Below are positions 17,201-25,382 of a DNA stretch of 49,336 nucleotides, piece by piece. Numbering within the stretch: position 1 is the first letter of the stretch; each line of letters begins with the position of its first letter. The notes under the pieces were generated by a model, which was not told the origin of the DNA, did not search any database, and saw only the letters and a list, made by a program, of their open reading frames with translations. Location of the stretch: assembly GCA_019634045.1 (NCBI GenBank), contig JAHQWA010000086.1, positions 1 through 49,336 of the forward strand, given 5' to 3'. This DNA comes from Saprospiraceae bacterium (lineage in GTDB: Bacteria; Bacteroidota; Bacteroidia; Chitinophagales; Saprospiraceae). The position numbers were made by a program, and so were the translations under genes.

Positions 17201-18590
17201 GGGTAAACTCACCTCTAACGGGTTGACCGGCGTCATCCTTCACTTTCACCTTCATTTGTACAAGTTCCCTAGGTTGGTATTTCTGTTTATCAGTTTGTAT
17301 CTCGACTTGAAGTTCACGGCCGTAATTGACAAAGGCAAGCCGTTCAAAGTGAGGTCTTCCCCATTTATCAAAGATATTTACCTGAGCTATTCCCATTGGC
17401 CATTCTTTGGTAGGAAGAAAAAGGGTAGTCGAATTCTCTTCCAATTGAAGCGTGTGCTGGTAGAATACTTGCCCTTGCACTTGCACTATGATATGAGCCG
17501 AATCTGCGGTCTGACTCTGGATGGTAACTTGAAGCCCATCCTCTCTTTGTTCCACACTCCCTCCGATTCCTTTTTGCATTACTTTCGGTAAGAAATGAGG
17601 GCCAACTGTACCTGTTGGATGAGTGATAATGGCTTGATAATTCTGATCCAATTGTGGGATCAATTCAAATGCTCCCATCCCCTGGTGGTAGGAACTAAAA
17701 GTACACACTCTTTCGCCCTGAGCATTCACTATATACCCTTCCACATCGGCCGGCAAGCCTGAGTCTTGTAGCGCTTTGAAGGCCACCTTATTGGTAAAAC
17801 CAGCAAGCAAAGCTCCCCCTTCTGGCAAAAAATCAATCTGGATGTTTTTGTTGCTAATTGGAATGCTGCGACTTATACTTTCCGTTTGCCCTTCATGATC
17901 TAAAGAAAGGATAAGCAAACCATCACTTCCTACTAAATCTGGAGGTAGGTCATAAGCAAGTACCAATTCTCCCTCCTGATCCGTTTCTGCTGTCCATTCT
18001 TTAGCCGTTTTCCCATTCAACTTAATCTTGATGTTAATTGGATGCTTCGTTAAGGGGAGATCCGATTTTGTTCGAGCGGAGAAAGTGGCTAGCACTTCCT
18101 GGCCAGCCCCATAGGATTCTCTCTCAAAATCAAGTTTCAGCAGAACCTCTCCTAAAACAACCTTCTGAATAAATATCTCCTTTTCGAAGTACAGAGTAGA
18201 GTCCTGATGAATCATCCAAGGCGTGAAGGCCTTTAGTACATAGCGGCCACCTGCTAAACTCTTGGACAAGGAAATAGAAGTACCTAATACCGTACTCATA
18301 GTCTCCGTTACAATTCGGCCTGATGGTCCGATAAGCTGGACCTGAATGAGGTCACTCACTTCTTTTACGATCTGATTAGCTCTATTAGTAACTACCCCTG
18401 AGAACCAGATTTGCTCTCCAGGTCGGTAGATGGTCCGATCTGTTTGTAAGTACAATTTTTCGGTAGGTAAGAGCTTCGCAAAGGTGTCTAAACAGGCCGC
18501 TGCTTTTTGCGTAGTGAAGGGGCCTTGTACTTGAGATTTTCCAATTAGGCATAGGCATGCCATTAGCGAGAGCAACGCGAATTTTTTCAT
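14277..18590 (-). CDS. Alpha-2-macroglobulin-like protein with thioester-type motif and TonB-box-like insert
   Basis: A 1437-residue exported protein (signal peptide to about residue 20). The MG2-type segment EKLYLQTDRTIYRPGEQIWF at 44-63 opens the macroglobulin domains. A CarboxypepD_reg-like domain lies at about 549-605, and a SusC-like peptide LSEVVVVGYG at 683-692, followed by a basic Arg/Tyr-rich stretch (about 717-750). The A2M-family domain with KTIFWRSGIKTDVKGEASLF starts at about 751. The bait/thioester region has PHGCFEQ at 962-968, keeping the C-x-E-Q residues of bacterial A2Ms (CLEQ in Escherichia coli), and an alpha/alpha-toroid domain follows at about 970-1230. Bacterial A2Ms trap proteases in the periplasm; in Bacteroidota many such proteins are anchored or receptor-linked. 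The barrel gene follows in the same operon. Confidence 0.9.
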   Translation of the reverse strand: MKKFALLSLMACLCLIGKSQVQGPFTTQKAAACLDTFAKLLPTEKLYLQTDRTIYRPGEQIWFSGVVTNRANQIVKEVSDLIQVQLIGPSGRIVTETMSTVLGTSISLSKSLAGGRYVLKAFTPWMIHQDSTLYFEKEIFIQKVVLGEVLLKLDFERESYGAGQEVLATFSARTKSDLPLTKHPINIKIKLNGKTAKEWTAETDQEGELVLAYDLPPDLVGSDGLLILSLDHEGQTESISRSIPISNKNIQIDFLPEGGALLAGFTNKVAFKALQDSGLPADVEGYIVNAQGERVCTFSSYHQGMGAFELIPQLDQNYQAIITHPTGTVGPHFLPKVMQKGIGGSVEQREDGLQVTIQSQTADSAHIIVQVQGQVFYQHTLQLEENSTTLFLPTKEWPMGIAQVNIFDKWGRPHFERLAFVNYGRELQVEIQTDKQKYQPRELVQMKVKVKDDAGQPVRGEFTLAVVDDNLLTFADDKQDNILSHFLMSSELKGKVYEPNFYFNPEEPKAQKALDYVLMTHGWRGFVWQELLETPIAVWQHQSNKLDDLEGLEGTVFLEGRRLKGVTVKIAGQPIETKTNDSGVFFFSSRDIHLPVTVVVSHRGGKDRHYFNTYNKKYLGKPNRGNTLETISQVEVEGNFFQSIAVPNQIDEGQSLAAKQDLNGAVVALNGSAEGLRISRSALSEVVVVGYGVSARNSYAGYGMEVDLDFEPMKLWIRPTRSNPSYRYQRRFYAPRYRQKRKPRVRSDFRKTIFWRSGIKTDVKGEASLFFHVSDEITVFRATLEGATSDGLLGRGTTTFYSQLPFTLQAKTPEFLMGGDTLYQEVIIKNNTGEEVRGNLNLGQLSLLKLANNALKNVAIQIPARNHWKGKIPLIAKDLDGMAHFKVSFTTDDGLTEAIPKQIQLRSRGFPYHFALSGGARSKQATFQIKDTIPGSLEAHFKYYPDFIRELIEGMEGMLREPHGCFEQVSSSNFPNILVLQLLQETGRDNPKLKLKAKNLLRNGYQKLAKYETKEGGFEWYGRTPPHVFLTAYGLLQFHEMKKVFSGVDASMVKRTKDWLMNLQDLKSGQFRARKNAYYASNNTWLENMHAYILYVLSEVGQQGLHKALDFSLRITEQTEDPYFLALTSIACQNMGRKEEATRLLERLKEHLRTAGLDYLKESSTPLRSYGSSKQVQVAAYVVIALMREEELNHDHLGDLISFIRSHKRGSGTFGSTQTTITALMAINEFVRKTSNESTEGTLEIQINDTLISMEMEEIKGNGSINENLKKHLRLGENTIAIRFSDEVDPGPYTFAANWNASSPERHEDCRVKIETKYNTNSLEVGGFVRLQTRLINTSDEALPSTIALVGVPGGLSLQTWQLEELVDKGQIDYYEIRDEYLVLYLDGLPPSANLLLNLDLKAEVPGQFRAFPSSAYLYYTDEYKDWTQLPALTINP

Positions 18591-18828
18591 AACTAGGTGT
18601 TTATACCCAAAACGGAAAAGACTTGCACTATGCTGCGTAACTCATTGTCATCCAAATGACCAAGTCCCCTTAGTTCAATAATAAATGTGGCCCACTAGAT
18701 TAGGGCAAGTTTCTGATGTTTGTTCAAGATCAATACAAATTACTGCAAAGTTCCCCAAGGCGCTCTAGGTCATACGCTTCCACCAACTCATAGTCTCTCA
18801 CCCGGCTGTCGGGTACGCTGCTCTTGCC

Positions 18829-19437
18829 TCACTCACTCTCATTTACTACTTCAACCCCCTTCTTTCGTAAAGCTATTTGAGTTTCAATAACATCTTCCAG
18901 AAAGGGTTTGCATTTGCGGTAGTTGAGATGATGGAGTACCAAGAAGGAGGTATCATGAATCAATAAATAGGCCCCTTGTAGTACCACCGCATATCCAAAG
19001 CCCAACCATAAGCCACCTGGAGCAGCGTTAGCCCAAGTTGTCATATAAAATCCTGCAAGAATGTAGCTAAGATCCAAGCCAACATTCAAAAAGAGCATCT
19101 TTTCTACATGTTGTTGAATTTGAAATCGACGATAAACATTTCCATTTCTAAATCGACGATGGTAGATATGATCGTACAACTTGAATACAATCCAGAGATT
19201 GATCAATGCCCAACTGATATTCATTAGCGCAAAATACCATATCCATTCTGTACACCATATGAGTAGCGGGACACCAATAACCAAATGGAAAAAGCACCAC
19301 CAGGCAAGGATCGCCAAATGCTTGTTTAAGATCAAACTGAATCGTTCATCGAAGTCCCGTACCTCATCCACTATATCCTCTAGGGGGAGTTCTTTCTTAA
19401 GGGATCGCCAAAAGAAGCGAACAGGAACTACTTTCAT
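18829..19437 (-). CDS. Four-helix membrane protein of unknown function
   Basis: A 202-residue protein with about four transmembrane segments: LAILAWWCFFHLVIGVPLLI, WYFALMNISWALINLWIVF, MLFLNVGLDLSYILAGFY and LWLGFGYAVVLQGAYLLIHD. The soluble N-terminus is amphipathic and the C-terminus charged. It lacks a signal peptide and any catalytic motif I know. It is the third gene of the ECF sigma operon, 65 bases after the putative anti-sigma gene, so it may be part of that signalling unit or a target of it. Similar small membrane proteins occur beside sigma factors in Bacteroidota, but I would not name a family. Confidence 0.72.
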   Translation of the reverse strand: MKVVPVRFFWRSLKKELPLEDIVDEVRDFDERFSLILNKHLAILAWWCFFHLVIGVPLLIWCTEWIWYFALMNISWALINLWIVFKLYDHIYHRRFRNGNVYRRFQIQQHVEKMLFLNVGLDLSYILAGFYMTTWANAAPGGLWLGFGYAVVLQGAYLLIHDTSFLVLHHLNYRKCKPFLEDVIETQIALRKKGVEVVNESE

Positions 19438-19502
19438 TATTTTTTAATCCCAAACTGTCAACATTTTTCCACTGAAGCAATGATTTCCCTCACTTAAGGC
19501 CA

Positions 19503-20087
19503 CTATTCCTCTAGTAGCTGTTGCAGCGCATTAAGGTCTTCTCGTTTTGGTAAAATCTGCTGATTTAGTTCCTTATCGACCAGCCAATACGAAAAGGCGA
19601 AGGCGCCCAAGGACAAGGGCCACAACCACCAAGGTTTGCCCTGATAAGTATATAACATATGAATGAGTGTGGTTAGGACCAATGGGACTACAAACCACCA
19701 AATAAAGTTGCGCCTTCGATGAACATGATAGTCCAGCATATGGATCGCCTTTGTCAGTTCTTCTTTCAGGGACCGAGGGGTATCCTTTGCCAATTGCAGC
19801 CGTTTGCGCCTGTCCATCAACAGATACAAAACCACGGCAAACAGGATTATGCTTTCAGGTATTTGGTAATATTCTTTATCCCAAATGCCCTCGACCAGAG
19901 TGGTGGCAGCCAAGACAAACAGAATACCGGTCATGCACCAGTCGAATAGATTCACTACTCGGCGAACACTCTCACTATTGCGAACAACACTTTTGTGCAG
20001 CTGAACTTCATTGATTTGGTAATAATGCTCTTGCTTGTGGTTATCCCATATCTTTTTCAGGTCACTGAACTCCATCTGTATTTCCAT
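19503..20087 (-). CDS. Membrane protein paired with the ECF sigma factor (putative anti-sigma factor)
   Basis: A 194-residue protein. A cytoplasmic N-terminus of about 45 residues begins MEIQMEFSDLKKIWDNHKQE. Four hydrophobic segments follow (for example WCMTGILFVLAATTLVEG, FIWWFVVPLVLTTLIHMLY and LWPLSLGAFAFSYWLVDKEL), separated by a basic loop. Its start lies one base beyond the stop of the sigma-factor gene, so the two are translationally linked. This arrangement, with a short helical N-terminus that could clamp the sigma factor, suggests an anti-sigma factor. It has no HxxxCxxC zinc anti-sigma motif and no FecR domain, so the assignment rests on position and topology only. Confidence 0.72.
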   Translation of the reverse strand: MEIQMEFSDLKKIWDNHKQEHYYQINEVQLHKSVVRNSESVRRVVNLFDWCMTGILFVLAATTLVEGIWDKEYYQIPESIILFAVVLYLLMDRRKRLQLAKDTPRSLKEELTKAIHMLDYHVHRRRNFIWWFVVPLVLTTLIHMLYTYQGKPWWLWPLSLGAFAFSYWLVDKELNQQILPKREDLNALQQLLEE

Positions 20088-20088
20088 T

Positions 20089-20595
20089 TTATGGTTTGAA
20101 AAACGAGCTTGATTTGGCGCTCAATTTCTTTTTAATTCGATTGATCTTAACTCCGACATTTGTCTCTGAGATGCCCAGGATATTAGCCATCTCTTTGTAA
20201 GAAAAGTCATCTAGCAGTAAGAGCATAAGTGAGCGATCAACTTCATTGAGTTGATTGAGCTGTTGGTATAGCCAATTTAGTTTTTCACTCTTCTGCTCCG
20301 GCTGGACAATGAGCAATTGTTCCGTGCCTTTAATAGGGTCTTTGTTGGCACGATGTTTCTTCTCTTTCTTATTCCAGGCCATCGCCGCATACAAAGCAAC
20401 ACGGTAGACCCAGGTAGCCACGCTGGCCTCGCCGCGATAATTGGCTATAGATTTCCATAATTCCACGCAAACAACTTGAAAAAGCTCTTCCTGATCATTC
20501 CTAACAAGAGCATAGGAACGCACCACTTTAATCAGTACCCCTTTATACGCTTGTAGCCACTCATCGAAAAGCTTTTGCTGCTCTCTTCCAGACAT
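20089..20595 (-). CDS. ECF-type RNA polymerase sigma factor
   Basis: A 168-residue sigma-70 family protein with only regions 2 and 4. Region 2 is at about 20-75 (NDQEELFQVVCVELWKSI, then an RGEASVATWVYRVA-type segment for -10 recognition). Region 4 is at about 115-160, with the helix-turn-helix YKEMANILGISETNVGVKIN and the basic tail RIKKKL. This is the normal size and layout of an ECF sigma factor that directs polymerase to a small regulon. It heads a three-gene operon with two membrane proteins and is divergent from the cytochrome cluster, with 241 bases between the starts. Whether it also controls that cluster is not visible from sequence. Confidence 0.93.
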   Translation of the reverse strand: MSGREQQKLFDEWLQAYKGVLIKVVRSYALVRNDQEELFQVVCVELWKSIANYRGEASVATWVYRVALYAAMAWNKKEKKHRANKDPIKGTEQLLIVQPEQKSEKLNWLYQQLNQLNEVDRSLMLLLLDDFSYKEMANILGISETNVGVKINRIKKKLSAKSSSFFKP

Positions 20596-20836
20596 AATTT
20601 CTATGATTTCCCTTATATAGTGTTCCCAACCACCGCATTTCTTACAGATTCGACAAGAAAATCTAATTTCTTGCTATCAGGCCTCTTCAAAGCTTGCAAA
20701 AACATGACAATCCTCCCCTTGATCCCGATCTCTTTTCTTTGTAAATTATAGGATAATGAAGTCAGCTATAGATCTGACATTCAAGCAGTAAAATAGTTTT
20801 CCGGAGCAAGGTTTTCATCCATTAAAACTCCATCAT

Positions 20837-21316
20837 ATGCGCCTCTTTCAAATTCTAATTTACATGCTAGCCCTAACGATTGGGGGCTGTCTCGCTTTTC
20901 AACATAATATCCAGTTTCCACATCGGTCACCTAAGCAGTTGCAATACATTGAAAAGGTATCTGAATCCACTCCTGGTGTAGATTTCGTGAGTAAAGGGAC
21001 TCCCAGTAGTAATCCAGCACTCAACAAGCAAGGCAAAGCTTTATTTAAGACAAATTGTGCTTCCTGCCATAACAAAAACATGAAAGATGATCTTGTGGGG
21101 CCAGCTTTAAACGGAGTCGCCGCACGTTGGAAGGATTACCCAGAGGAAGATCTCTACGAATGGATCAGGAATTCTCAAAGCTTGGTAGAAAGTAAGCACC
21201 CAAAAGGAGTGTCCATCTGGAAGGAGTGGAATAAGGCTGTAATGGCTCCATTTCCAAATCTGAGTGATGAAGATATAGCAGCCATATTGTTTTATATTGA
21301 GGAAACGTCCGGCTAA
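20837..21316 (+). CDS. Small monohaem cytochrome c (copy 1)
   Basis: A 159-residue exported cytochrome. The N-terminal hydrophobic segment ends with IGGC, so it may be cleaved as a lipoprotein or stay as a membrane anchor. The haem-binding motif CASCH is at 74-78 in GKALFKTNCASCHNKN. The probable distal ligand is Met136 in VMAPFPNLSDEDI, followed by the C-terminal helix IAAILFYIEE. The fold is that of class I cytochromes c, an electron carrier acting outside the inner membrane. It starts the eight-gene cluster and is 12 bases from the next gene. Two further homologues of similar size lie downstream, sharing RWKDYPxEDLYxFIRNS and HPKAV-like segments. Confidence 0.9.
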   Translation: MRLFQILIYMLALTIGGCLAFQHNIQFPHRSPKQLQYIEKVSESTPGVDFVSKGTPSSNPALNKQGKALFKTNCASCHNKNMKDDLVGPALNGVAARWKDYPEEDLYEWIRNSQSLVESKHPKGVSIWKEWNKAVMAPFPNLSDEDIAAILFYIEETSG

Positions 21317-21328
21317 ACTGATTCCCAT

Positions 21329-22648
21329 ATGCTTCCGACCCAGCTCCTAAAACTTATTCGACCTCTATACCTTCGATTTATCTTTACTACGGTCTTTGCA
21401 GTAGCTGGTATTTGCGGCAATTTGGTAGTTCATGCACAAAATTACTTCCAGTTAAAAGGCCAACTGATAGATCAAAAAGACAACACGCCTCTTGCCTTTG
21501 CACATCTGAGCTTAGTAAACGGAAGAATGGGAACAACCAGCAATGAAGACGGCTACTTCATTCTTCAGCTTCCCAGTCATTTGGAAAGAGATTCAATCAA
21601 GGTAAGTTATATAGGCTATCAATCTAAAGTGGTCGCCATTTCGGAATTAGATCGTGGACAAGTGGTAATCCGACTGAGACGGGCAGGCATAGAACTGCAA
21701 GAAATTGTGGTTCGTCCAAGCTTTGTAGATCCGATTCTACTCGTCAAAAGCATGCTGCGTCAGCTAAAGCGAAACTATCCACAAAAAGGCAAAAACACGA
21801 CTGGATTCTTCCGGGAAATCATCTACCTGAACACCTCTCCGCCTACCGAAATGCTGTACGCTGAAGGGGTACTGGAGTTCTATAAGACTGCTTATAAAAA
21901 AAGAGTACGTCCCCGCGATGCTGTTCGGATTGTTAAAGGAGTTAGAAAACCTCTTTTTTACGGCTATAAGCACAAAGAGGATACCCTTTCTTTGCCGGCC
22001 ATCTCTCAAGGTTCTCATTTAGGGATTCTAGTTGATATCGTTAAGACACTACCTGACTTTTTACAGCCCGATTTTTGGCAACGTTATCAATTTCAACACC
22101 TAGGTTATTCTAATCTTGACACCTTCAGTTTGCATATCGTCAAGTTCAAACCTTTTAAGGAAAAAAGAGAAGGCTTCTTTGAAGGGAAACTCTATATAGA
22201 TGCCAACAGCATGGCCCTAGTGAAGGCCATTTTTATTCCGACTCGGAAAGCTGTAGAACGATACAATAGGCTTCATACCGACAGGCAACAACTTCCGATT
22301 AAACTCAATAGCCGAGTACTAGAGGTCAATTATAGTAACTATCAAGGAAGATGGTATTTACAGTCTGGCCATGTCGTGAACCAATATATAGATGTGAGAA
22401 CCAAGGTTCCATTCATCAACAAGATGGATATGATCATTACGGCCATTCGACCGGGAAAGGGGAAGCCTATTCCTAGTAGTCAGATCGTACATAAAGAAAG
22501 CGTCTTTGCGGTGCTAGTAGACACCCCCTCCCCCGATTTCTGGGACGGATATAATGTCTTAGCCCCGCTGACAGATACCTTGACTAGTCCAATCTTGAAT
22601 CCCACTGAGAACAGGGTCAAAGCGGGCGCGAGTAGGAAAGAGAATTAG
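21329..22648 (+). CDS. CarboxypepD_reg-like exported protein
   Basis: A 439-residue protein with a signal peptide ending near VVHAQ. A CarboxypepD_reg-like beta-sandwich at about 41-115 follows: LKGQLIDQKDNTPLAFAHLS, GTTSNEDGYF, VSYIGYQSK. The LQEIVVRP linker resembles the start of a TonB-receptor plug, but no barrel follows. Instead there is a ~300-residue domain containing GFFREIIYLN, LYAEGVLEFYKTAYK, SLPAISQGSHLGILVDI and EGKLYIDANSMALVKA, a Bacteroidota-specific type that I know only as an uncharacterised region of CarboxypepD_reg proteins. It is probably periplasmic or outer-membrane associated. It is a close paralogue of the N-terminal 420 residues of the protein encoded at 23243, and sits directly behind a cytochrome gene. 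Confidence 0.82.
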   Translation: MLPTQLLKLIRPLYLRFIFTTVFAVAGICGNLVVHAQNYFQLKGQLIDQKDNTPLAFAHLSLVNGRMGTTSNEDGYFILQLPSHLERDSIKVSYIGYQSKVVAISELDRGQVVIRLRRAGIELQEIVVRPSFVDPILLVKSMLRQLKRNYPQKGKNTTGFFREIIYLNTSPPTEMLYAEGVLEFYKTAYKKRVRPRDAVRIVKGVRKPLFYGYKHKEDTLSLPAISQGSHLGILVDIVKTLPDFLQPDFWQRYQFQHLGYSNLDTFSLHIVKFKPFKEKREGFFEGKLYIDANSMALVKAIFIPTRKAVERYNRLHTDRQQLPIKLNSRVLEVNYSNYQGRWYLQSGHVVNQYIDVRTKVPFINKMDMIITAIRPGKGKPIPSSQIVHKESVFAVLVDTPSPDFWDGYNVLAPLTDTLTSPILNPTENRVKAGASRKEN

Positions 22649-22729
22649 GACAGGAAGAAGTTTGGCAAGGCTTGATTAGTCCTGCCACGAAATAGACCAC
22701 AAATTGATTTTTTTATAAAACTCCTTTGT

Positions 22730-23155
22730 ATGCGCCTCTACTTTGTTCGAATATTTCCTTTACTCTTTGCCATCGGCATTATTTATCATTTGCAATTGAT
22801 TGATCAAATTGAGGAGGTGCCTTACACGGAAATCAGTTGGCGAAAAGATCTGCAAAAACAGGATACGCTCTTTCAACAGGGAGAAATTCTCTTCCGGCAA
22901 AACTGTTCTTCCTGCCATCCTTACAAAGTCAAGCATCGAATGCCCGCCTCCGACCTTAAGGGAGTACGTAAACGTTGGGCGGCCTATCCGGCGGAAGACC
23001 TAATCCGCTTCATCAAGTATCCTGATAGTCTTCGCAACGAATTACATCCAAGAGCTGTAGAACTATCAAAAAACGGAATTGGAAAAATAGGTTTCCCAAA
23101 CCTAAGGGACAGCCAGGTTCAAAGCATTATTCACTTCCTGGATCAAAAGCAATAG
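22730..23155 (+). CDS. Small cytochrome c-like protein (copy 2), apparently lacking the distal Met
   Basis: A 141-residue protein with an N-terminal hydrophobic anchor (FPLLFAIGIIYHLQLI). The haem motif CSSCH is at 59-63 in GEILFRQNCSSCHPYK. It is homologous to the other two cytochromes of the cluster (LKGVRKRWAAYPAEDLIRFI, ELHPRAVELS, and the GFPNLRDSQV C-terminal part). Where copies 1 and 3 have VMAPFP and VMTAYP, this one has GKIGFP, so the usual axial methionine is absent; the only nearby Met is in RMPASDLKG just after the haem motif. Covalent haem attachment is still expected. The protein may use another ligand or be five-coordinate. It precedes the thioredoxin-fused paralogue. Confidence 0.85.
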   Translation: MRLYFVRIFPLLFAIGIIYHLQLIDQIEEVPYTEISWRKDLQKQDTLFQQGEILFRQNCSSCHPYKVKHRMPASDLKGVRKRWAAYPAEDLIRFIKYPDSLRNELHPRAVELSKNGIGKIGFPNLRDSQVQSIIHFLDQKQ

Positions 23156-23242
23156 CGGTAAAAAGTAGACCAGAGAGATCCGCCATGGCTCTCAGAACAG
23201 GTCATTTTATACTATATTTATCTTCCATAACAGCTGCGCTCT

Positions 23243-25324
23243 ATGTATCTAAAATCAAACTTACCAAAATTCATTAATCACGTTGGGATAAAAAGGCTAA
23301 TCGCCTTCCTACTGATGTGCAGCTTACAGGTATGCTATAGCTCTGCTCAGACGTATATCGACATCAGCGGAAAAGTGATAGATGCCGTGGATGGCACTCC
23401 CCTAGCATTTGCCCACGTCACTATCCTAAATGGAAGTGTAGGAACTACGACCAATACTGATGGCTTCTTTCGCTTAAGACTTCCCGATTGGTTCAAAAAT
23501 GACTCCTTAAAGATCAGTTATTTAGGTTATCAATCTAAACGTTTATCCGTTATCAGTCTGAGCAAAGCAGAAAACCTTATCTCCCTCTCTCCAGAAGGAA
23601 TAAATTTACAGGAAATCGTAGTACGGCCTGACAGCCTTGATGCTGTTCAAATTGTCGAGGCCATGCGGGAGCAATTGAGAAAAAACTATCCGCAAAAACC
23701 AAAAAACATTACGGGGTTCTTCAGAGAAACCATTAACCTTAGCACTAAGGTTAAACAAGAAATTCTCTATGCAGAAGGAGTGTTAGAATTCTACAAAACT
23801 GCATACCGAGGAAAACCGGACATACACGATGCTGTACGCGTAGTCAAGGGCTATCGAAAGCCTCTCCTCCATGGCTATCGGTATAGGAAAGACACCCTAT
23901 CTCTACCTTCCATCTCACAGGGTTCGCATTTAGGGATTATGGTAGATATAGCTAAAGCACCCCCAGATTTCCTTGGCCCTCGTTTCTGGAAACGATACCA
24001 ATATCAGCACTTAGGCTACACCAACCTGGACACCTTTAATTTGCATATCATCAGCTTCAAGCCCTTGGCGAATCAGAAAAAGGGGGGACTGGAAGGAAAA
24101 CTTTACATTGATGCCAAAAGTTTGGCCTTAGTCAAAGCCTCTTTCATCATGACAAAGCAAGCATTAAATGAGTATAACGAATACCATACAAAGGAAAAAG
24201 AACTCCCTATCAACCTGATCAGTAGAAAATTAGAAGTCAATTATAGCAACCATGATGGCAGTTGGTACTTAAAATCAGGTCATGTACTCAATCGATATGT
24301 AGATGTGAGAACCAATGTTCCCTTCATCAATAAGATGGATGTAATTGTTACAGAGATAAAACCGGGCAAAGGGAAACATCTACCGCCCCGCGAAAGCCTG
24401 CACAGAGAAAGTGTCTTCGCTATTCAAGCCGGGAAACTTTCTGCTGATTACTGGGAAGGCTTTAATGTTATTGCCAATACCCCTCTGAAGCCGATTTCTC
24501 GCCAACCTACTCCTAAACCATACCAAAAGCAGGAGCTCATCACTTTGGAAGGTGCAGACTGGATCAACTCGCTTGAAGTAGCAAAAAGGCTAGCTAAAAG
24601 AGAAAAGAAACTGATTTTAATAGACTTTTGGGCGACTTGGTGCAGACCATGTTTCAGGATGGATCAAGAAGTCTGGAGTACACCGGAAATCCAAGCCTTA
24701 AAGGAGAATTTTATCCCCCTAGAGGTAGATATAGACTTACACCCTTCCATTAGGCAAGCACTGAACGTCAGGTATCTACCAACAGTCATGATCATTGATC
24801 CTTGGGAAGACGTGTACTTGTTGGAGGAAGGCTACCAAAACAAAGAGCATTTAAAGGCATTACTTGAGGTCTTCCCTGCAAATGTAGAGCGCTTATACAT
24901 CGCCATGGAAGATTACAAATCAAGGAAGGAAGATGCAGAGCGGCTAATGGAAGTTATTCGAAACCAACATCTCTATGCCTCTAATCTTTCAGGAAGTGCC
25001 AAAAGAGGTTTTGTGCAAAAGAGCCTTAAACACTTGAAAAAATTGCGGAAGATGATGACCAAAGAAAAGTCCCCACAATTACAAGCAGAGCTTAGCTGGC
25101 AAGACATCTGGTCAACATCCCTACGTGGTCAAAAATCTAAAGCCCTGTCTTTACTTGAGGAAGCTGTACAGGGTGAAATACAAGCAGCGCATCAGACATT
25201 GGCCTACTTCTTAGCCACGCATATTTACCGGGAGGCAGGGAAAATGGATCAGGCACATGCTTATCTGGAAAAACTCAAGCAATGCAATAACCATCAGCCC
25301 TACTTAGTCATGCTAACAAACTGA
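23243..25324 (+). CDS. CarboxypepD_reg-like protein fused to a thioredoxin domain
   Basis: A 693-residue exported protein. The signal peptide ends near CYSSAQ (about residue 36), followed by a CarboxypepD_reg domain at about 39-118. A ~280-residue domain shared with the protein at 21329 follows (GFFRETINLS, LYAEGVLEFYKTAYRG, ISQGSHLGIMVDI, GKLYIDAKSLALVKA). A thioredoxin-like domain occupies about 432-545 with the redox motif WCRPC (Cys467, Cys470) inside ILIDFWATWCRPCFRM and the cis-proline segment YLPTVMII (Pro513). The C-terminal ~145 residues are helical and TPR-like. An extracytoplasmic thiol-disulfide role, perhaps in maturation of the neighbouring cytochromes, is inferred. It is a duplication of the upstream gene that gained a thioredoxin module. 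Confidence 0.85.
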   Translation: MYLKSNLPKFINHVGIKRLIAFLLMCSLQVCYSSAQTYIDISGKVIDAVDGTPLAFAHVTILNGSVGTTTNTDGFFRLRLPDWFKNDSLKISYLGYQSKRLSVISLSKAENLISLSPEGINLQEIVVRPDSLDAVQIVEAMREQLRKNYPQKPKNITGFFRETINLSTKVKQEILYAEGVLEFYKTAYRGKPDIHDAVRVVKGYRKPLLHGYRYRKDTLSLPSISQGSHLGIMVDIAKAPPDFLGPRFWKRYQYQHLGYTNLDTFNLHIISFKPLANQKKGGLEGKLYIDAKSLALVKASFIMTKQALNEYNEYHTKEKELPINLISRKLEVNYSNHDGSWYLKSGHVLNRYVDVRTNVPFINKMDVIVTEIKPGKGKHLPPRESLHRESVFAIQAGKLSADYWEGFNVIANTPLKPISRQPTPKPYQKQELITLEGADWINSLEVAKRLAKREKKLILIDFWATWCRPCFRMDQEVWSTPEIQALKENFIPLEVDIDLHPSIRQALNVRYLPTVMIIDPWEDVYLLEEGYQNKEHLKALLEVFPANVERLYIAMEDYKSRKEDAERLMEVIRNQHLYASNLSGSAKRGFVQKSLKHLKKLRKMMTKEKSPQLQAELSWQDIWSTSLRGQKSKALSLLEEAVQGEIQAAHQTLAYFLATHIYREAGKMDQAHAYLEKLKQCNNHQPYLVMLTN

Positions 25325-25382
25325 ATTAGCTCCATTCTCCTCAAAAAATTGTGTGCTGCAAAATCTCTAAAATAAAATAGTC

